Below, piece by piece: positions 16,060-23,673 of a stretch of 25,469 nt of DNA. Source of the stretch: JAVBSN01 sp031556525 (GTDB taxonomy: Bacteria > Bacillota > Clostridia > Lachnospirales > Lachnospiraceae). The notes under the pieces were generated by a model, which ran no database searches, was not told where the DNA came from, and saw nothing but the letters and a program-made list of their open reading frames with translations. Position numbers and translations under genes: made by a program. How positions within the stretch are numbered: position 1 is the stretch's first letter; each line of letters begins with the position of its first letter. The stretch is from assembly GCA_031556525.1 (NCBI GenBank), contig JAVBSS010000026.1, forward strand, positions 1-25,469, in the 5' to 3' direction.

Positions 16060-16700
16060 TGGGAATAGTAGTTGTAACAAACGTATTAGGAAACTTAGCA
16101 ACTAATTGTTATACAGTAGTTAATACTGATACAAGGCAGGCTGTTATTATAGATCCAGCGGCTAACGCAGATTTTTTAATTAACATGGTTAATAATCAAA
16201 ATTATATATTAGAAGGGATATTATTAACTCATGGACATATGGATCATATAGGAGCTGTTGGAGAGCTTGTAGAAGCATTTCCACAGACAAAAATATATTG
16301 TTCAGAAGATGAGGTTAATGTACTTTCGGATTCTAGAGTTAATTTATCAACTATGTTTGGAGCTAACCTTTCATATAATGCAGATGTTACATTAACAGAT
16401 AACCAATCAATAGACTTAATTGGTACTAATATGCTGTGTATTAAGACACCTGGGCATACTGAAGGTGGAATGTGTTATTATATTGAAAACGAAAATATGT
16501 TGTTTTCAGGAGATACGTTATTTGAAGAAAGTGTTGGTCGTAGCGATTTCCCTACAGGAAGTGAAGTAACGTTACTAAAATCAATAAAAGAGAAATTATT
16601 TATTCTTCCGGATTCGGTAGTAGTATATCCAGGACATGGAGACCGTACTACTATTAGTAATGAGAAGAAATATAATCCATTTGTAGGTGGAATAGAATAA
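16059..16700 (+). CDS. MBL-fold metallo-hydrolase, glyoxalase II-like
   Basis: The protein has 213 residues of the metallo-beta-lactamase fold. The zinc-binding motif THGHMDHIGA gives His58, His60, Asp62 and His63. Further ligands are the histidine in KTPGHTEGGMCYY, the aspartate in FSGDTLF and the histidine in YPGHGDRTTI. This subgroup, related to YqgX and YcbL, is usually called a hydroxyacylglutathione hydrolase-like protein, but the substrate in glutathione-poor anaerobes is unknown. The ATG overlaps the rel stop by one base and its own stop overlaps the hemZ start by one base, so translation of the three genes is coupled. There is no signal peptide; it is cytosolic. The close rel-MBL-hemZ spacing suggests a long-standing operon rather than chance. 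Confidence 0.9.
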   Translation: MGIVVVTNVLGNLATNCYTVVNTDTRQAVIIDPAANADFLINMVNNQNYILEGILLTHGHMDHIGAVGELVEAFPQTKIYCSEDEVNVLSDSRVNLSTMFGANLSYNADVTLTDNQSIDLIGTNMLCIKTPGHTEGGMCYYIENENMLFSGDTLFEESVGRSDFPTGSEVTLLKSIKEKLFILPDSVVVYPGHGDRTTISNEKKYNPFVGGIE

Positions 16701-18136
16701 TGATATATTTAAAACAAAGTGTAGACAATTATAATAATGATTTTAGAGCTATGCTACAAGCATTTTATAAAGATGAGAAAATAGTTACATATGAAGAAGG
16801 AACACATTTAACATTACAAGTGGATTTTAATGAGGATGGAATAGATTTTCTGCTATCAGATATAGAAGGATATTGTTCTAGAGATTATCTAGCCTGTAAT
16901 TATCTAGATAAAAAAGCATCCAAGAATCCCATTAAAGCGGTGGTATATAATCTGTTATCAGTGTATACAGGTGTGACTTTGCCCTGGGGAAGTCTTACAG
17001 GAATTCGTCCTACAAAAATTGCTACAGACTTTTTAGAAAATAACGCTAGCGATGAGACTATTATAGATGAATATAAAGAAGTTTATCTTACAACAAAAAG
17101 TAAGGCTGATATATGTTTAGAAGTAGCAAAGAAAGAGATTTCGTTATATAATAATATTGATTTTGATAAGGAATACAGTATATATATAGGTATTCCATTT
17201 TGTCCGTCTACTTGTCTATATTGTTCGTTTACATCATACCCTATATTCTCATATAGAGATAAGGTAGATGATTATATAGAGGCACTTAAGAAGGAATTTT
17301 TATATGTAGCTAATGTTTATAAGCATAAAAAACTAACAACTATATATATTGGTGGTGGAACACCAAGTTCATTAGAGGCTTGCGAATTAGATAAGCTTAT
17401 TACATACATATATGATATATTTGATACATCTTATGTTAGAGAGTTTACTGTTGAGGCAGGAAGACCTGATAGTATCAATATTGATAAATTACAAGTGCTT
17501 AGAAAACATAATATTAATAGAATTAGTATTAATCCACAGACTATGAATGATGAGACGTTGAAGTTAATTGGTCGCGCGCATAGTACGGAAGATACAATAC
17601 GAGCTTATGAAGAAGCAAGAACATTAGGCTTTGATAATATAAATATGGATATAATTATTGGGCTTCCTAATGAAGAAATTAGAGAATTAACATATACTTT
17701 AGATAAGATATATGATATGAAACCTGATAGTTTAACAGTTCATTCATTGGCAATAAAGCGTGCGGCCAATCTTAATATACAGATGGAACAATATAGAAGT
17801 ATGATTAAGGGAAGCACAAACGAAATGATTGAATTGGTAGATAGTTATGCAAGAAAGTTAGAGCTATATCCTTATTATTTATATAGACAAAAGAACATTC
17901 CGGGTAACCTTGAAAACATTGGATATTCAACTGAAGGTAAGGAATGTTTATATAATATATTGATTATGGAAGAGAAAATGGATATTATAGCTATGGGTGC
18001 AGGGGCATCAACTAAGCTAGTATACCCTTTGGAAAATAGAATTGAACGAGTTGAGAATGTTAAAAATGTGGATGATTACATATTACGTGTAGATGAAATG
18101 ATAGCTAGAAAAGAAGTAAGGATGGCTTGTAAATAG
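16700..18136 (+). CDS. hemZ: Coproporphyrinogen oxidase-like radical SAM protein HemZ
   Basis: The protein has 478 residues. The radical SAM motif CX3CX2CXF is formed by C168, C172 and C175 with Phe177 (IPFCPSTCLYCSF), followed by YIGGGTPSSLE and the TVEAGRPDSI segment typical of the HemN/HemW/HemZ group. The N-terminal 150 residues are an extra domain with WGSLTGIRPTK, which separates HemZ from HemN and HemW. In Bacillus HemZ is described as an oxygen-independent coproporphyrinogen-III dehydrogenase, although its activity is less certain than that of HemN. No other heme genes are visible here, so its role may differ. It starts with the TAATG overlap after the MBL gene. An AGGAGA site just past its stop serves the HD-GYP gene at 18148. 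Confidence 0.92.
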   Translation: MIYLKQSVDNYNNDFRAMLQAFYKDEKIVTYEEGTHLTLQVDFNEDGIDFLLSDIEGYCSRDYLACNYLDKKASKNPIKAVVYNLLSVYTGVTLPWGSLTGIRPTKIATDFLENNASDETIIDEYKEVYLTTKSKADICLEVAKKEISLYNNIDFDKEYSIYIGIPFCPSTCLYCSFTSYPIFSYRDKVDDYIEALKKEFLYVANVYKHKKLTTIYIGGGTPSSLEACELDKLITYIYDIFDTSYVREFTVEAGRPDSINIDKLQVLRKHNINRISINPQTMNDETLKLIGRAHSTEDTIRAYEEARTLGFDNINMDIIIGLPNEEIRELTYTLDKIYDMKPDSLTVHSLAIKRAANLNIQMEQYRSMIKGSTNEMIELVDSYARKLELYPYYLYRQKNIPGNLENIGYSTEGKECLYNILIMEEKMDIIAMGAGASTKLVYPLENRIERVENVKNVDDYILRVDEMIARKEVRMACK

Positions 18137-18147
18137 GAGAGATACAT

Positions 18148-18735
18148 ATGGAGATTGAGGAATTATTATCAGAAGATAATTATTTATCAGAAGATGTTAT
18201 AAATTGCATAGAGCATGGTATATATGTATCCAACTTAGCAGGTAAGTTAGCTAGAGAACTTAATTTAGATGGAGAGCTATGCCATGATATAGAGATGGCA
18301 GCATTAATTCATGATATAGGAAAGATAAAAATTGCACCGTATATATATGGACGTGATGAAAACACTATGGAAATCGAAGAGATGAGATATGTTAGAAAAC
18401 ATGCAAATATGGGATATGAGATTGCACGAGAGCAAGGATATTCAGATAGAGTATGCGAATTTATCTTACATCACCATGAAAATTTTGATGGTTCGGGTTA
18501 TCCGGATAATCTAATGGGAAATGATATATCTATAGGTTCAAGAGTGCTTAGAGTATGTGATGTATTTGTTGCACTTGTATCTGATAGACCATATAGAAAA
18601 GCATTTGATGTCAAACAAGCAACAGAATTGATTATAGATGAGGTTAAACATTTTGATATGAAGATATTTTTAGCTTTTCAAAATGTTATTCACCAAGAGG
18701 CTATGTTATTAGAGATAGAAGAGAAGTATTTGTAA
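18148..18735 (+). CDS. Single-domain HD-GYP phosphohydrolase
   Basis: The protein has 195 residues and is nearly all one HD-GYP domain. Metal ligands and signature are present: HDIGK at 55-59, His85, the HHHENFDGSGYP block at 108-119 and the aspartate in RVCDVF at 138. HD-GYP domains with an intact GYP usually hydrolyse cyclic di-GMP or related cyclic dinucleotides, so this is a candidate cytosolic phosphodiesterase. The short length means no sensor or receiver domain is fused, which is less common. It lies 11 bases after hemZ and 16 before hisS, deep in the rel operon. Its substrate could also be another nucleotide, and a link to alarmone metabolism is tempting but only inferred from position. 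The start is ATG 18148 with GGAGAGA a few bases upstream. Confidence 0.88.
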   Translation: MEIEELLSEDNYLSEDVINCIEHGIYVSNLAGKLARELNLDGELCHDIEMAALIHDIGKIKIAPYIYGRDENTMEIEEMRYVRKHANMGYEIAREQGYSDRVCEFILHHHENFDGSGYPDNLMGNDISIGSRVLRVCDVFVALVSDRPYRKAFDVKQATELIIDEVKHFDMKIFLAFQNVIHQEAMLLEIEEKYL

Positions 18736-18751
18736 TTTAGGAGGAGAAGTA

Positions 18752-20011
18752 ATGGCAATGAAGAAAAAACCAGTTACTGGTATGAAAGATATATTACCAA
18801 GAGAGATGGAGATAAGAGATTATGTTATAGGTTTAATCAAAGAAACTTATAAAACATTTGGCTTTAGTTCAGTTGAGACACCTTGTGTAGAGAATATTGA
18901 AAATCTCAGTAGTAAACAAGGTGGGGAGAATGAGAAACTTATATTTAAAATACTAAAACGTGGAGAAAAACTTAAAATAGATGAGGCGAAAGCAGAGTCA
19001 GACTTAGTTGATGGGGGTCTTAGATATGACCTTACAGTTCCGCTATGTAGATATTATTCAAATAATGGTAATGATTTGCCAAATCCATTTAAAGCATTAC
19101 AGATGGGAAATGTATGGAGAGCAGATAGACCACAAAGAGGTCGTTATCGTCAATTTATGCAATGCGATATTGATATATTAGGCGAACCAACTATACTTGC
19201 AGAGATAGAATTAATTCTTGCGACAACAACGCTTCTAGGAAAAGTTGATTTTAAGAATTTTACTATAAGAATAAATGATAGAAAGATTCTTAAAGCTATG
19301 GCAGCATATAGCGGTTTTGAGGAAAGTTCATGGGATCTAGTATTTATTATACTAGATAAGATGGACAAGATTGGTTTAGATGGAGTTAGAGAAGACCTTG
19401 TTAAAGAAGGATTTAATCAGGAATCTGTTGATAAATATCTAGAATTATTTAAGAATGTTGGAAACAATATAGAAGGTGTACAATATTTAAAGGATACATT
19501 GGAAGGATTTTTAGAGCCAAGTGTTGCCGAAGATATGGAAACAATTATTTCAAGTGTTGAAGCGGCTAAGACAGCAGAATTTAAGATAGAATTTGACCCT
19601 ACCCTAGTTAGAGGAATGTCATATTATACAGGTCCTATTTTTGAAATATCAATGGATGAGTTTGGTGGTTCAGTAGGTGGCGGTGGTCGTTACGATGAGA
19701 TGATTGGTAAATTTACTGGTGTTAGTACACCTGCTTGTGGATTCTCGATAGGATTTGAACGTATAGTTATGTTACTTCTTGAAAGAGATTATGCAGTACC
19801 TATGGTTAACAAGAAGACAGCGTATTTAATTGAAAAGAATATGCCTAATGATAAATTACTTGCAATTTTAGAAAAGGCAAAAGAAGAACGTTTAAATGGC
19901 ACTCAAATTAATATAACAATAATGAAGAAAAACAAGAAATTCCAAAAAGAACAACTTATAAGCGAAGGCTATGAAGTGTTTGAAGAATTTTTTATAGATA
20001 AGGAGATATAG
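18752..20011 (+). CDS. hisS: Histidyl-tRNA synthetase
   Basis: This class II aminoacyl-tRNA synthetase of 419 residues, the usual length, charges tRNA-His. Visible motifs are the N-terminal PVTGMKDILPREM, motif 2 GNVWRADRPQRGRYRQFMQCDID, the histidine-binding RGMSYYTGPIFE (287-298), and motif 3 region VGGGGRYDEMIGKF with the later GFSIGFERI. The C-terminal anticodon-binding domain follows from about 345, and its sequence is rather divergent and lysine-rich. The start is ATG 18752 with GGAGGAGAAG at about 18739-18748, a strong site. It lies 16 bases after the HD-GYP gene and 4 bases before aspS, whose ribosome binding site is inside the last codons of hisS. hisS-aspS pairing is frequent in Firmicutes. 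Confidence 0.96.
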   Translation: MAMKKKPVTGMKDILPREMEIRDYVIGLIKETYKTFGFSSVETPCVENIENLSSKQGGENEKLIFKILKRGEKLKIDEAKAESDLVDGGLRYDLTVPLCRYYSNNGNDLPNPFKALQMGNVWRADRPQRGRYRQFMQCDIDILGEPTILAEIELILATTTLLGKVDFKNFTIRINDRKILKAMAAYSGFEESSWDLVFIILDKMDKIGLDGVREDLVKEGFNQESVDKYLELFKNVGNNIEGVQYLKDTLEGFLEPSVAEDMETIISSVEAAKTAEFKIEFDPTLVRGMSYYTGPIFEISMDEFGGSVGGGGRYDEMIGKFTGVSTPACGFSIGFERIVMLLLERDYAVPMVNKKTAYLIEKNMPNDKLLAILEKAKEERLNGTQINITIMKKNKKFQKEQLISEGYEVFEEFFIDKEI

Positions 20012-20015
20012 AAAT

Positions 20016-21821
20016 ATGGCAGAGTCAATGAAGGGACTAAAGAGAACTCATAGATGCACAGAGGTTTCTGTAAATAATGTTGATGAAATAGTTACAGTTA
20101 TGGGCTGGGTTCAAAAAAGCAGAAATAAAGGTGGAATAATATTTGTTGATTTAAGAGATAGAAGTGGATTGCTTCAAATAATCTTTGAGGAGGCAAATGT
20201 AGGAACAGAGAACTTTGGAAAGGCTGAGAAGCTAAGAAGTGAATTTGTTGTAGCCATAACTGGTAAAGTATCAAAAAGAGCAGGCGCAGTAAATGAGAAT
20301 CTTGCAACTGGTGATATAGAAATTATTGCTTCAGATATTAGAATACTTTCAGAAGCTGATACACCTCCATTTCCAATTGAGGAGAATTCTAAGACTAAAG
20401 AAGACCTTAGATTAAAATATAGATATTTGGATCTAAGAAGACCAGATCTTCAAAGTAATCTTATTATGAGAAGTAAAGTTGCTACATTAACAAGAGCATT
20501 TTTAGCAGAAGAAGGTTTTATTGAGATTGAAACACCAACACTTACTAAATCTACACCAGAAGGTGCTAGAGATTATTTAGTACCAAGTAGAGTTCATCAA
20601 GGTGAATTTTATGCACTACCTCAATCGCCACAAATATTTAAACAATTACTTATGTGTTCAGGTTATGATAGATACTTCCAGATTGCTAGATGTTATAGAG
20701 ATGAAGATCTAAGAGCAGATAGACAACCAGAATTTACTCAAATAGATATGGAATTATCATTTGTTGACATTGATGATGTAATTGATGTTAATGAAAGATT
20801 AGTTGCTAAGATGTTTAAGGACGTGTTAGATGTTGACGTTCAACTTCCAATTCAAAGAATAACTTATGCTGAGGCTATGGATAGATTTGGTTCAGATAAG
20901 CCAGACCTACGTTTTGGAATGGAACTTAAGAATGTAACAGATGTAGTTAAAGATTGTGAGTTTGTAGTATTTAAAGGTGCTATTGAAAATGGTGGTAGTG
21001 TTAGAGGTATTAATGCTAATGGACAAGGTGCAATGCCACGTAAGAAAATAGATGCTTTAGTTGAGTTTGCTAAGACTTACGGAGCAAGAGGATTAGCTTA
21101 TATTGCTATTAATGAAGATGGAACATACAAATCATCATTCTCAAAATTTATGAATGATGAAGAGATGGCAGTATTAGTAGAGGCTATGGAAGGTAAAGCT
21201 GGAGATTTATTATTATTTGCAGCAGATAAGAACAAAGTAGTATTTGATGTTCTTGGAGCATTAAGAGTAGAGATAGCAAATAACTTAGGATTGCTTGATA
21301 AGTCTGTATACAAATTTGCATGGATTACAGAATTCCCATTATTAGAGTGGAATGAAGACCAAGAAAGATTCCAAGCAATGCATCATCCATTTACAATGCC
21401 AATGGAAGAAGACTTACAATATATTGATACTGACCCAGGAAAAGTTCGTGCTAAAGCTTATGATATTGTACTTAACGGTACAGAGTTAGGTGGAGGTAGT
21501 GTTCGTATATACCAAAACGATATTCAAGAGAAGATGTTTGCAGCACTTGGATTTAGCATGGAAGATGCTTATGATCAATTTGGATTCTTGTTAAATGCAT
21601 TTAAATATGGTGTACCACCTCATGCTGGACTTGCATTTGGACTTGATCGTTTAATAATGCTTATGGCAAAAGAAGATTCAATTCGTGATGTTATAGCTTT
21701 TCCTAAGGTAAAAGATGCATCTTGTCTAATGTCAGATGCGCCAAATATTGTTGATAATAAGCAATTAGAAGAATTAGCTTTATCAATAAATGCTATCAAA
21801 GAAGAAAAAACTGAAGAATAA
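20016..21821 (+). CDS. aspS: Aspartyl-tRNA synthetase
   Basis: This class IIb synthetase of 601 residues charges tRNA-Asp. It has an N-terminal OB-fold anticodon domain to about 110 (VMGWVQKSRNKGGIIFVDLRDRSG), then the catalytic core with YRYLDLRRPDLQ, TPEGARDYLVPSR and the motif 2 region FQIARCYRDEDLRADRQPEFTQ. A bacterial GAD insertion runs from about 300 to 420, and motif 3 is PPHAGLAFGLDRLIML near 538-550. The GAD domain and length mark the bacterial type. Whether it is discriminating (Asp only) or also charges tRNA-Asn cannot be decided by eye. The start is ATG 20016, with AAGGAGATA at 20000-20008 overlapping the hisS end. No promoter is evident in the 4-base gap, so it is read from the rel operon. 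Confidence 0.96.
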   Translation: MAESMKGLKRTHRCTEVSVNNVDEIVTVMGWVQKSRNKGGIIFVDLRDRSGLLQIIFEEANVGTENFGKAEKLRSEFVVAITGKVSKRAGAVNENLATGDIEIIASDIRILSEADTPPFPIEENSKTKEDLRLKYRYLDLRRPDLQSNLIMRSKVATLTRAFLAEEGFIEIETPTLTKSTPEGARDYLVPSRVHQGEFYALPQSPQIFKQLLMCSGYDRYFQIARCYRDEDLRADRQPEFTQIDMELSFVDIDDVIDVNERLVAKMFKDVLDVDVQLPIQRITYAEAMDRFGSDKPDLRFGMELKNVTDVVKDCEFVVFKGAIENGGSVRGINANGQGAMPRKKIDALVEFAKTYGARGLAYIAINEDGTYKSSFSKFMNDEEMAVLVEAMEGKAGDLLLFAADKNKVVFDVLGALRVEIANNLGLLDKSVYKFAWITEFPLLEWNEDQERFQAMHHPFTMPMEEDLQYIDTDPGKVRAKAYDIVLNGTELGGGSVRIYQNDIQEKMFAALGFSMEDAYDQFGFLLNAFKYGVPPHAGLAFGLDRLIMLMAKEDSIRDVIAFPKVKDASCLMSDAPNIVDNKQLEELALSINAIKEEKTEE

Positions 21822-21935
21822 TTTTGAATAAAAAACTAAACATTGTAGATACTAATTCATATTTACTTGTGTTGCAATAAGCGGGCAAATAAGTTCAGAT
21901 TCACTTGTAATAGACTTACAGAAAGGAAGATGAAG

Positions 21936-22133
21936 ATGGATAGTGGACAACAAAGTTTTCAATTTAATCTTGTAGCAGCCTTTGAACAAGGATTAGTTAC
22001 CCATGATAGAGAGCTTACAGAAGCTCAAAAAGAAGAATTGCTGTTTAAATGTAGAGATGCTACGTCGAGATCGGAAGTTGATGAAATAATAGACACGTAT
22101 ATTCCAAATAGGGATAGACCTACATTTTTCTAA
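21936..22133 (+). CDS. Unrecognised 65-residue protein at the end of the rel operon
   Basis: I do not recognise this family. The frame is open further upstream, but the best start is ATG 21936, because AAAGGA at 21922-21927 lies 8 bases away. ATG 21930 is the alternative and would add two residues, but sits only 2 bases from the site. The product is small, acidic and probably helical in the middle (ELTEAQKEELLFKCRDATSRSEVDEIID), with a conserved-looking tail IPNRDRPTFF; it has a single cysteine and no membrane segment. It lies 114 bases after aspS with no terminator between them. A strong terminator follows 9 bases after its stop, so it is the last gene of the operon. The intact frame, ribosome binding site and terminator position argue that it is real. 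Confidence 0.65.
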   Translation: MDSGQQSFQFNLVAAFEQGLVTHDRELTEAQKEELLFKCRDATSRSEVDEIIDTYIPNRDRPTFF

Positions 22134-22142
22134 AACTAAATT

Positions 22143-22180
22143 AACCCCTTTTACTAGATAATCTAGTGAAAGGGGTTTTC
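22143..22180. terminator. Terminator of the rel-hisS-aspS operon
   Basis: A 16-bp stem, 22143-22158 with 22162-22177, has one G-U pair and a tight TAA loop, followed by TTC on the plus strand. The A/T-rich flank on the other side means it may also stop the minus-strand helix-turn-helix transcript that ends at 22274. Confidence 0.9.
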
Positions 22181-22273
22181 TGTATAGTGTTATTCGCATA
22201 AAGATATTGTTAAGATTTCATGTTGCCATTGACATATTAATAGATTTATGGAATTGTGTAACAATGGTCTATG

Positions 22274-22606
22274 TTATAAATCCAACAATTTATCAATTGC
22301 TGAATGGAGCTCTGGACGCGATCTATATGCAAGAATTAGATTTTTTTCGAAATCAGTAGGTATAAGTGGAATAGAACTATTTTCTGTATATCCGAAAGTA
22401 TCAAGGATATTATCTATATCATAGAATCTACACAAATACAACAAGGTATCGGCATCTGGTTGCGTACGACCAGTTTCCCATGCATAAATAGTTTTTTCTG
22501 CATAAGATAAGTTAACACCATTTAGCATGTTAGATACATCTTTAACAGAAAAATTATTAAGTTTTCGATAGTATTTAAGTACACGTGCTATGTTATTATT
22601 TTTCAC
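22274..22606 (-). CDS. XRE-type helix-turn-helix protein, 110 residues
   Basis: This small DNA-binding protein has an N-terminal helix-turn-helix at about 10-60 (VLKYYRKLNNFSVKDVSNML, then EKTIYAWETGRTQPDADTLLYLCRFYDI), the arrangement of XRE/Cro regulators. The remaining 45 residues form a short C-terminal region with no recognised ligand domain. The start is GTG at 22604-22606, supported by GAGGTGA just upstream and by a near-consensus minus-strand promoter that leaves a leader of only about 12 bases. It is divergent from a second small helix-turn-helix gene at 22769, with 162 bases between them. That layout is common for a regulator pair or an autoregulated switch, but no target genes are adjacent beyond the ECF sigma locus. 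Its function is otherwise unknown. Confidence 0.85.
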   Translation of the reverse strand: MKNNNIARVLKYYRKLNNFSVKDVSNMLNGVNLSYAEKTIYAWETGRTQPDADTLLYLCRFYDIDNILDTFGYTENSSIPLIPTDFEKNLILAYRSRPELHSAIDKLLDL

Positions 22607-22624
22607 CTTATCACCTCATAAATA

Positions 22625-22653
22625 ATCATATATTACTAAAAAATGAATGTCAA
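22625..22653 (-). promoter_or_regulatory. Promoter of the minus-strand helix-turn-helix gene
   Basis: Read on the minus strand, a perfect -35 TTGACA (22648-22653) and a -10 TATGAT (22625-22630) have the ideal 17-base spacing. The predicted start is near 22618, so the leader before the GTG at 22606 is about 12 bases and consists mostly of the ribosome binding site. Confidence 0.8.
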
Positions 22654-22683
22654 CGAATAGTGGAAAAAGAGTGAAGATATTTG

Positions 22684-22712
22684 TTGAAATTCTATCACAA
22701 CAAGAATATAAT
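22684..22712 (+). promoter_or_regulatory. Promoter of the plus-strand helix-turn-helix gene
   Basis: The -35 TTGAAA (22684-22689) and a perfect -10 TATAAT (22707-22712) are separated by exactly 17 bases. The predicted start near 22719 gives a leader of about 50 bases before the ATG at 22769. An 8-base direct repeat, ACAAGAAT, occurs at 22700-22707 (touching the -10) and again at 22741-22748, a possible operator pair. Confidence 0.8.
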
Positions 22713-22768
22713 AGGAAATGTGTCAATCAAGTCTATTATTACAAGAATTGCTATAGGGGGAACTATTA

Positions 22769-22963
22769 ATGGATGTCACTAGTAAAATAGTTAGATATAT
22801 AGCAGATAGTAAAATATCGCTATATAGAGTAGAACAGGATACTGGTATATCTATTTCTAAACTTAGTGGTGATAGTAATAAAAAGCTATCGGCAGGAGAG
22901 TTTTTAGAGATATGTAGATACCTTAATATTAATCCGGTAGATATTGGTAATGATAGAATATAG
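22769..22963 (+). CDS. Small helix-turn-helix protein, 64 residues
   Basis: This is a minimal XRE/Cro-like DNA-binding protein and little else. Residues 5-60 form the helix-turn-helix: SKIVRYIADSKISLYRVEQDTG, then ISISKLSGDSNKKLSAGEFLEICRYLNINPVDI. The pattern of an early helix, a recognition segment around SISKLS and a closing helix EFLEICRYLNI is typical. There is no effector domain. The start is ATG 22769 with AGGGGG at 22755-22760, 8 bases away. It has its own consensus-like promoter and is followed 3 bases after its stop by a 12-bp-stem terminator, so it is a single-gene transcript. It is divergent from the 110-residue regulator. The ECF sigma gene lies 176 bases downstream, but with an intervening terminator. 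Confidence 0.8.
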   Translation: MDVTSKIVRYIADSKISLYRVEQDTGISISKLSGDSNKKLSAGEFLEICRYLNINPVDIGNDRI

Positions 22964-22965
22964 AG

Positions 22966-23001
22966 AAAAAGCTAAGGAATGATTTATCCCTTAGCTTTTT
23001 T
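22966..23001 (+). terminator. Terminator of the 64-residue helix-turn-helix gene
   Basis: A perfect 12-bp stem, AAAAAGCTAAGG (22966-22977) with CCTTAGCTTTTT (22989-23000), has an 11-base loop and ends in a run of six T on the plus strand. It begins 3 bases after the stop codon. Its flanking A run could let it act on minus-strand transcription too, but no gene there needs it. Confidence 0.92.
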
Positions 23002-23063
23002 ACTGTATAATTATTGAAATAATATAATTTTAATTGCCATGTTAATTGGAAAAATAATTATTT

Positions 23064-23094
23064 TGAAACTTTTTAATATAGTTAATTATCTAAT
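23064..23094 (+). promoter_or_regulatory. ECF-type promoter of the sigma/anti-sigma operon
   Basis: TGAAACT (23064-23070) matches the TGAAAC -35 of many ECF promoters. TATCTAAT (23087-23094) agrees at six of eight positions with the CGTCTAAT type -10. The spacing from AAC to the -10 is 17 bases, as expected. This is the pattern of a sigma factor that activates its own operon. No good SigA promoter is seen in the same stretch, although the region is very AT-rich and may hide one. Confidence 0.55.
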
Positions 23095-23139
23095 GTATAT
23101 AAAGCAAACCATGGAAGCTTTAAAAAGAAGGAGGTAGTC

Positions 23140-23673
23140 ATGAAGCAGTTAGTAAAACGTGCAATGAGTGGTGACAGAGATGCATTCGCTACTCTTATAG
23201 AACTTAATACTCAAAGCATGTATAAGGTTGCTAGAGGATTCCTTAGAAGTGATGAAGATGTTGCTGATGCAATAGGAGAGACCATTCTTACATGCTTTGA
23301 AAAATTAGATACTCTTAGAGAAGCTAGATACTTTAAGACTTGGATGATTAGAGTACTAATCAACAAATGTAATTCAATACTAAAGGATAACAAAAGACAG
23401 TGTTTATTAGAAGAATTTCCAGACATAGAGAGCAAAGACTCTAATATTGAATATATGGAATTCATTGAACTCCTAGATAAACTAGATGAGAAATATAGAG
23501 CAATAATTATCTTATATTATGTAGAAGGATTCAAGATATCAGAAATAAGTGAATTGCTAGATCTTAATGAAAACACAGTTAAAACACGTCTTGTTAGAGG
23601 TAGAAAAAGTTTGCAAAAAGAGTATCAAGGAGAAGTAATAACGGTTAAGGAGGCAAAATTATATGCAAAGTAA
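23140..23673 (+). CDS. ECF-type sigma-70 family RNA polymerase sigma factor
   Basis: The protein has 177 residues, a typical ECF size. Region 2 (about 10-80) includes MYKVARGFLRSDEDVADAIGETILTCFEKLD and YFKTWMIRVLINKC, the core-binding and -10-recognition parts. Region 4 (about 120-165) has YRAIIILYYVEGFKISEISE and the helix-turn-helix LDLNENTVKTRLVRGRKSL for the -35. Regions 1 and 3 are absent, as in ECF factors. The start is ATG 23140 with AAGGAGG at 23128-23134. Its end overlaps the next gene by 11 bases, and that gene's AAGGAGG lies within it. An ECF-like promoter precedes it, which suggests autoregulation. The stress that releases it is unknown. Several Firmicute ECF groups pair with DUF4179 proteins, as here. 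Confidence 0.94.
   Translation: MKQLVKRAMSGDRDAFATLIELNTQSMYKVARGFLRSDEDVADAIGETILTCFEKLDTLREARYFKTWMIRVLINKCNSILKDNKRQCLLEEFPDIESKDSNIEYMEFIELLDKLDEKYRAIIILYYVEGFKISEISELLDLNENTVKTRLVRGRKSLQKEYQGEVITVKEAKLYAK

Noticed and set aside
21867..21935. Longer reading of the 65-residue protein from a TTG at 21867
   Set aside because: No Shine-Dalgarno precedes it and the added residues look like non-coding composition; ATG 21936 has AAAGGA at the right distance.
22201..22273. CCATTG/CAATGG and ATTGTTA/TAACAAT dyads after the minus-strand helix-turn-helix gene
   Set aside because: Arms are only 6-7 bp with loops over 30 bases in very AT-rich sequence, so chance is a good explanation; the strong hairpin at 22143-22177 can end this transcript.
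23111..23137. Eight-codon upstream frame (ending ALKRRR) before the ECF sigma gene
   Set aside because: It lacks its own ribosome binding site, and the arginine codons are simply the AAGGAGG of the sigma gene read in frame. A regulatory uORF cannot be excluded but is not supported.
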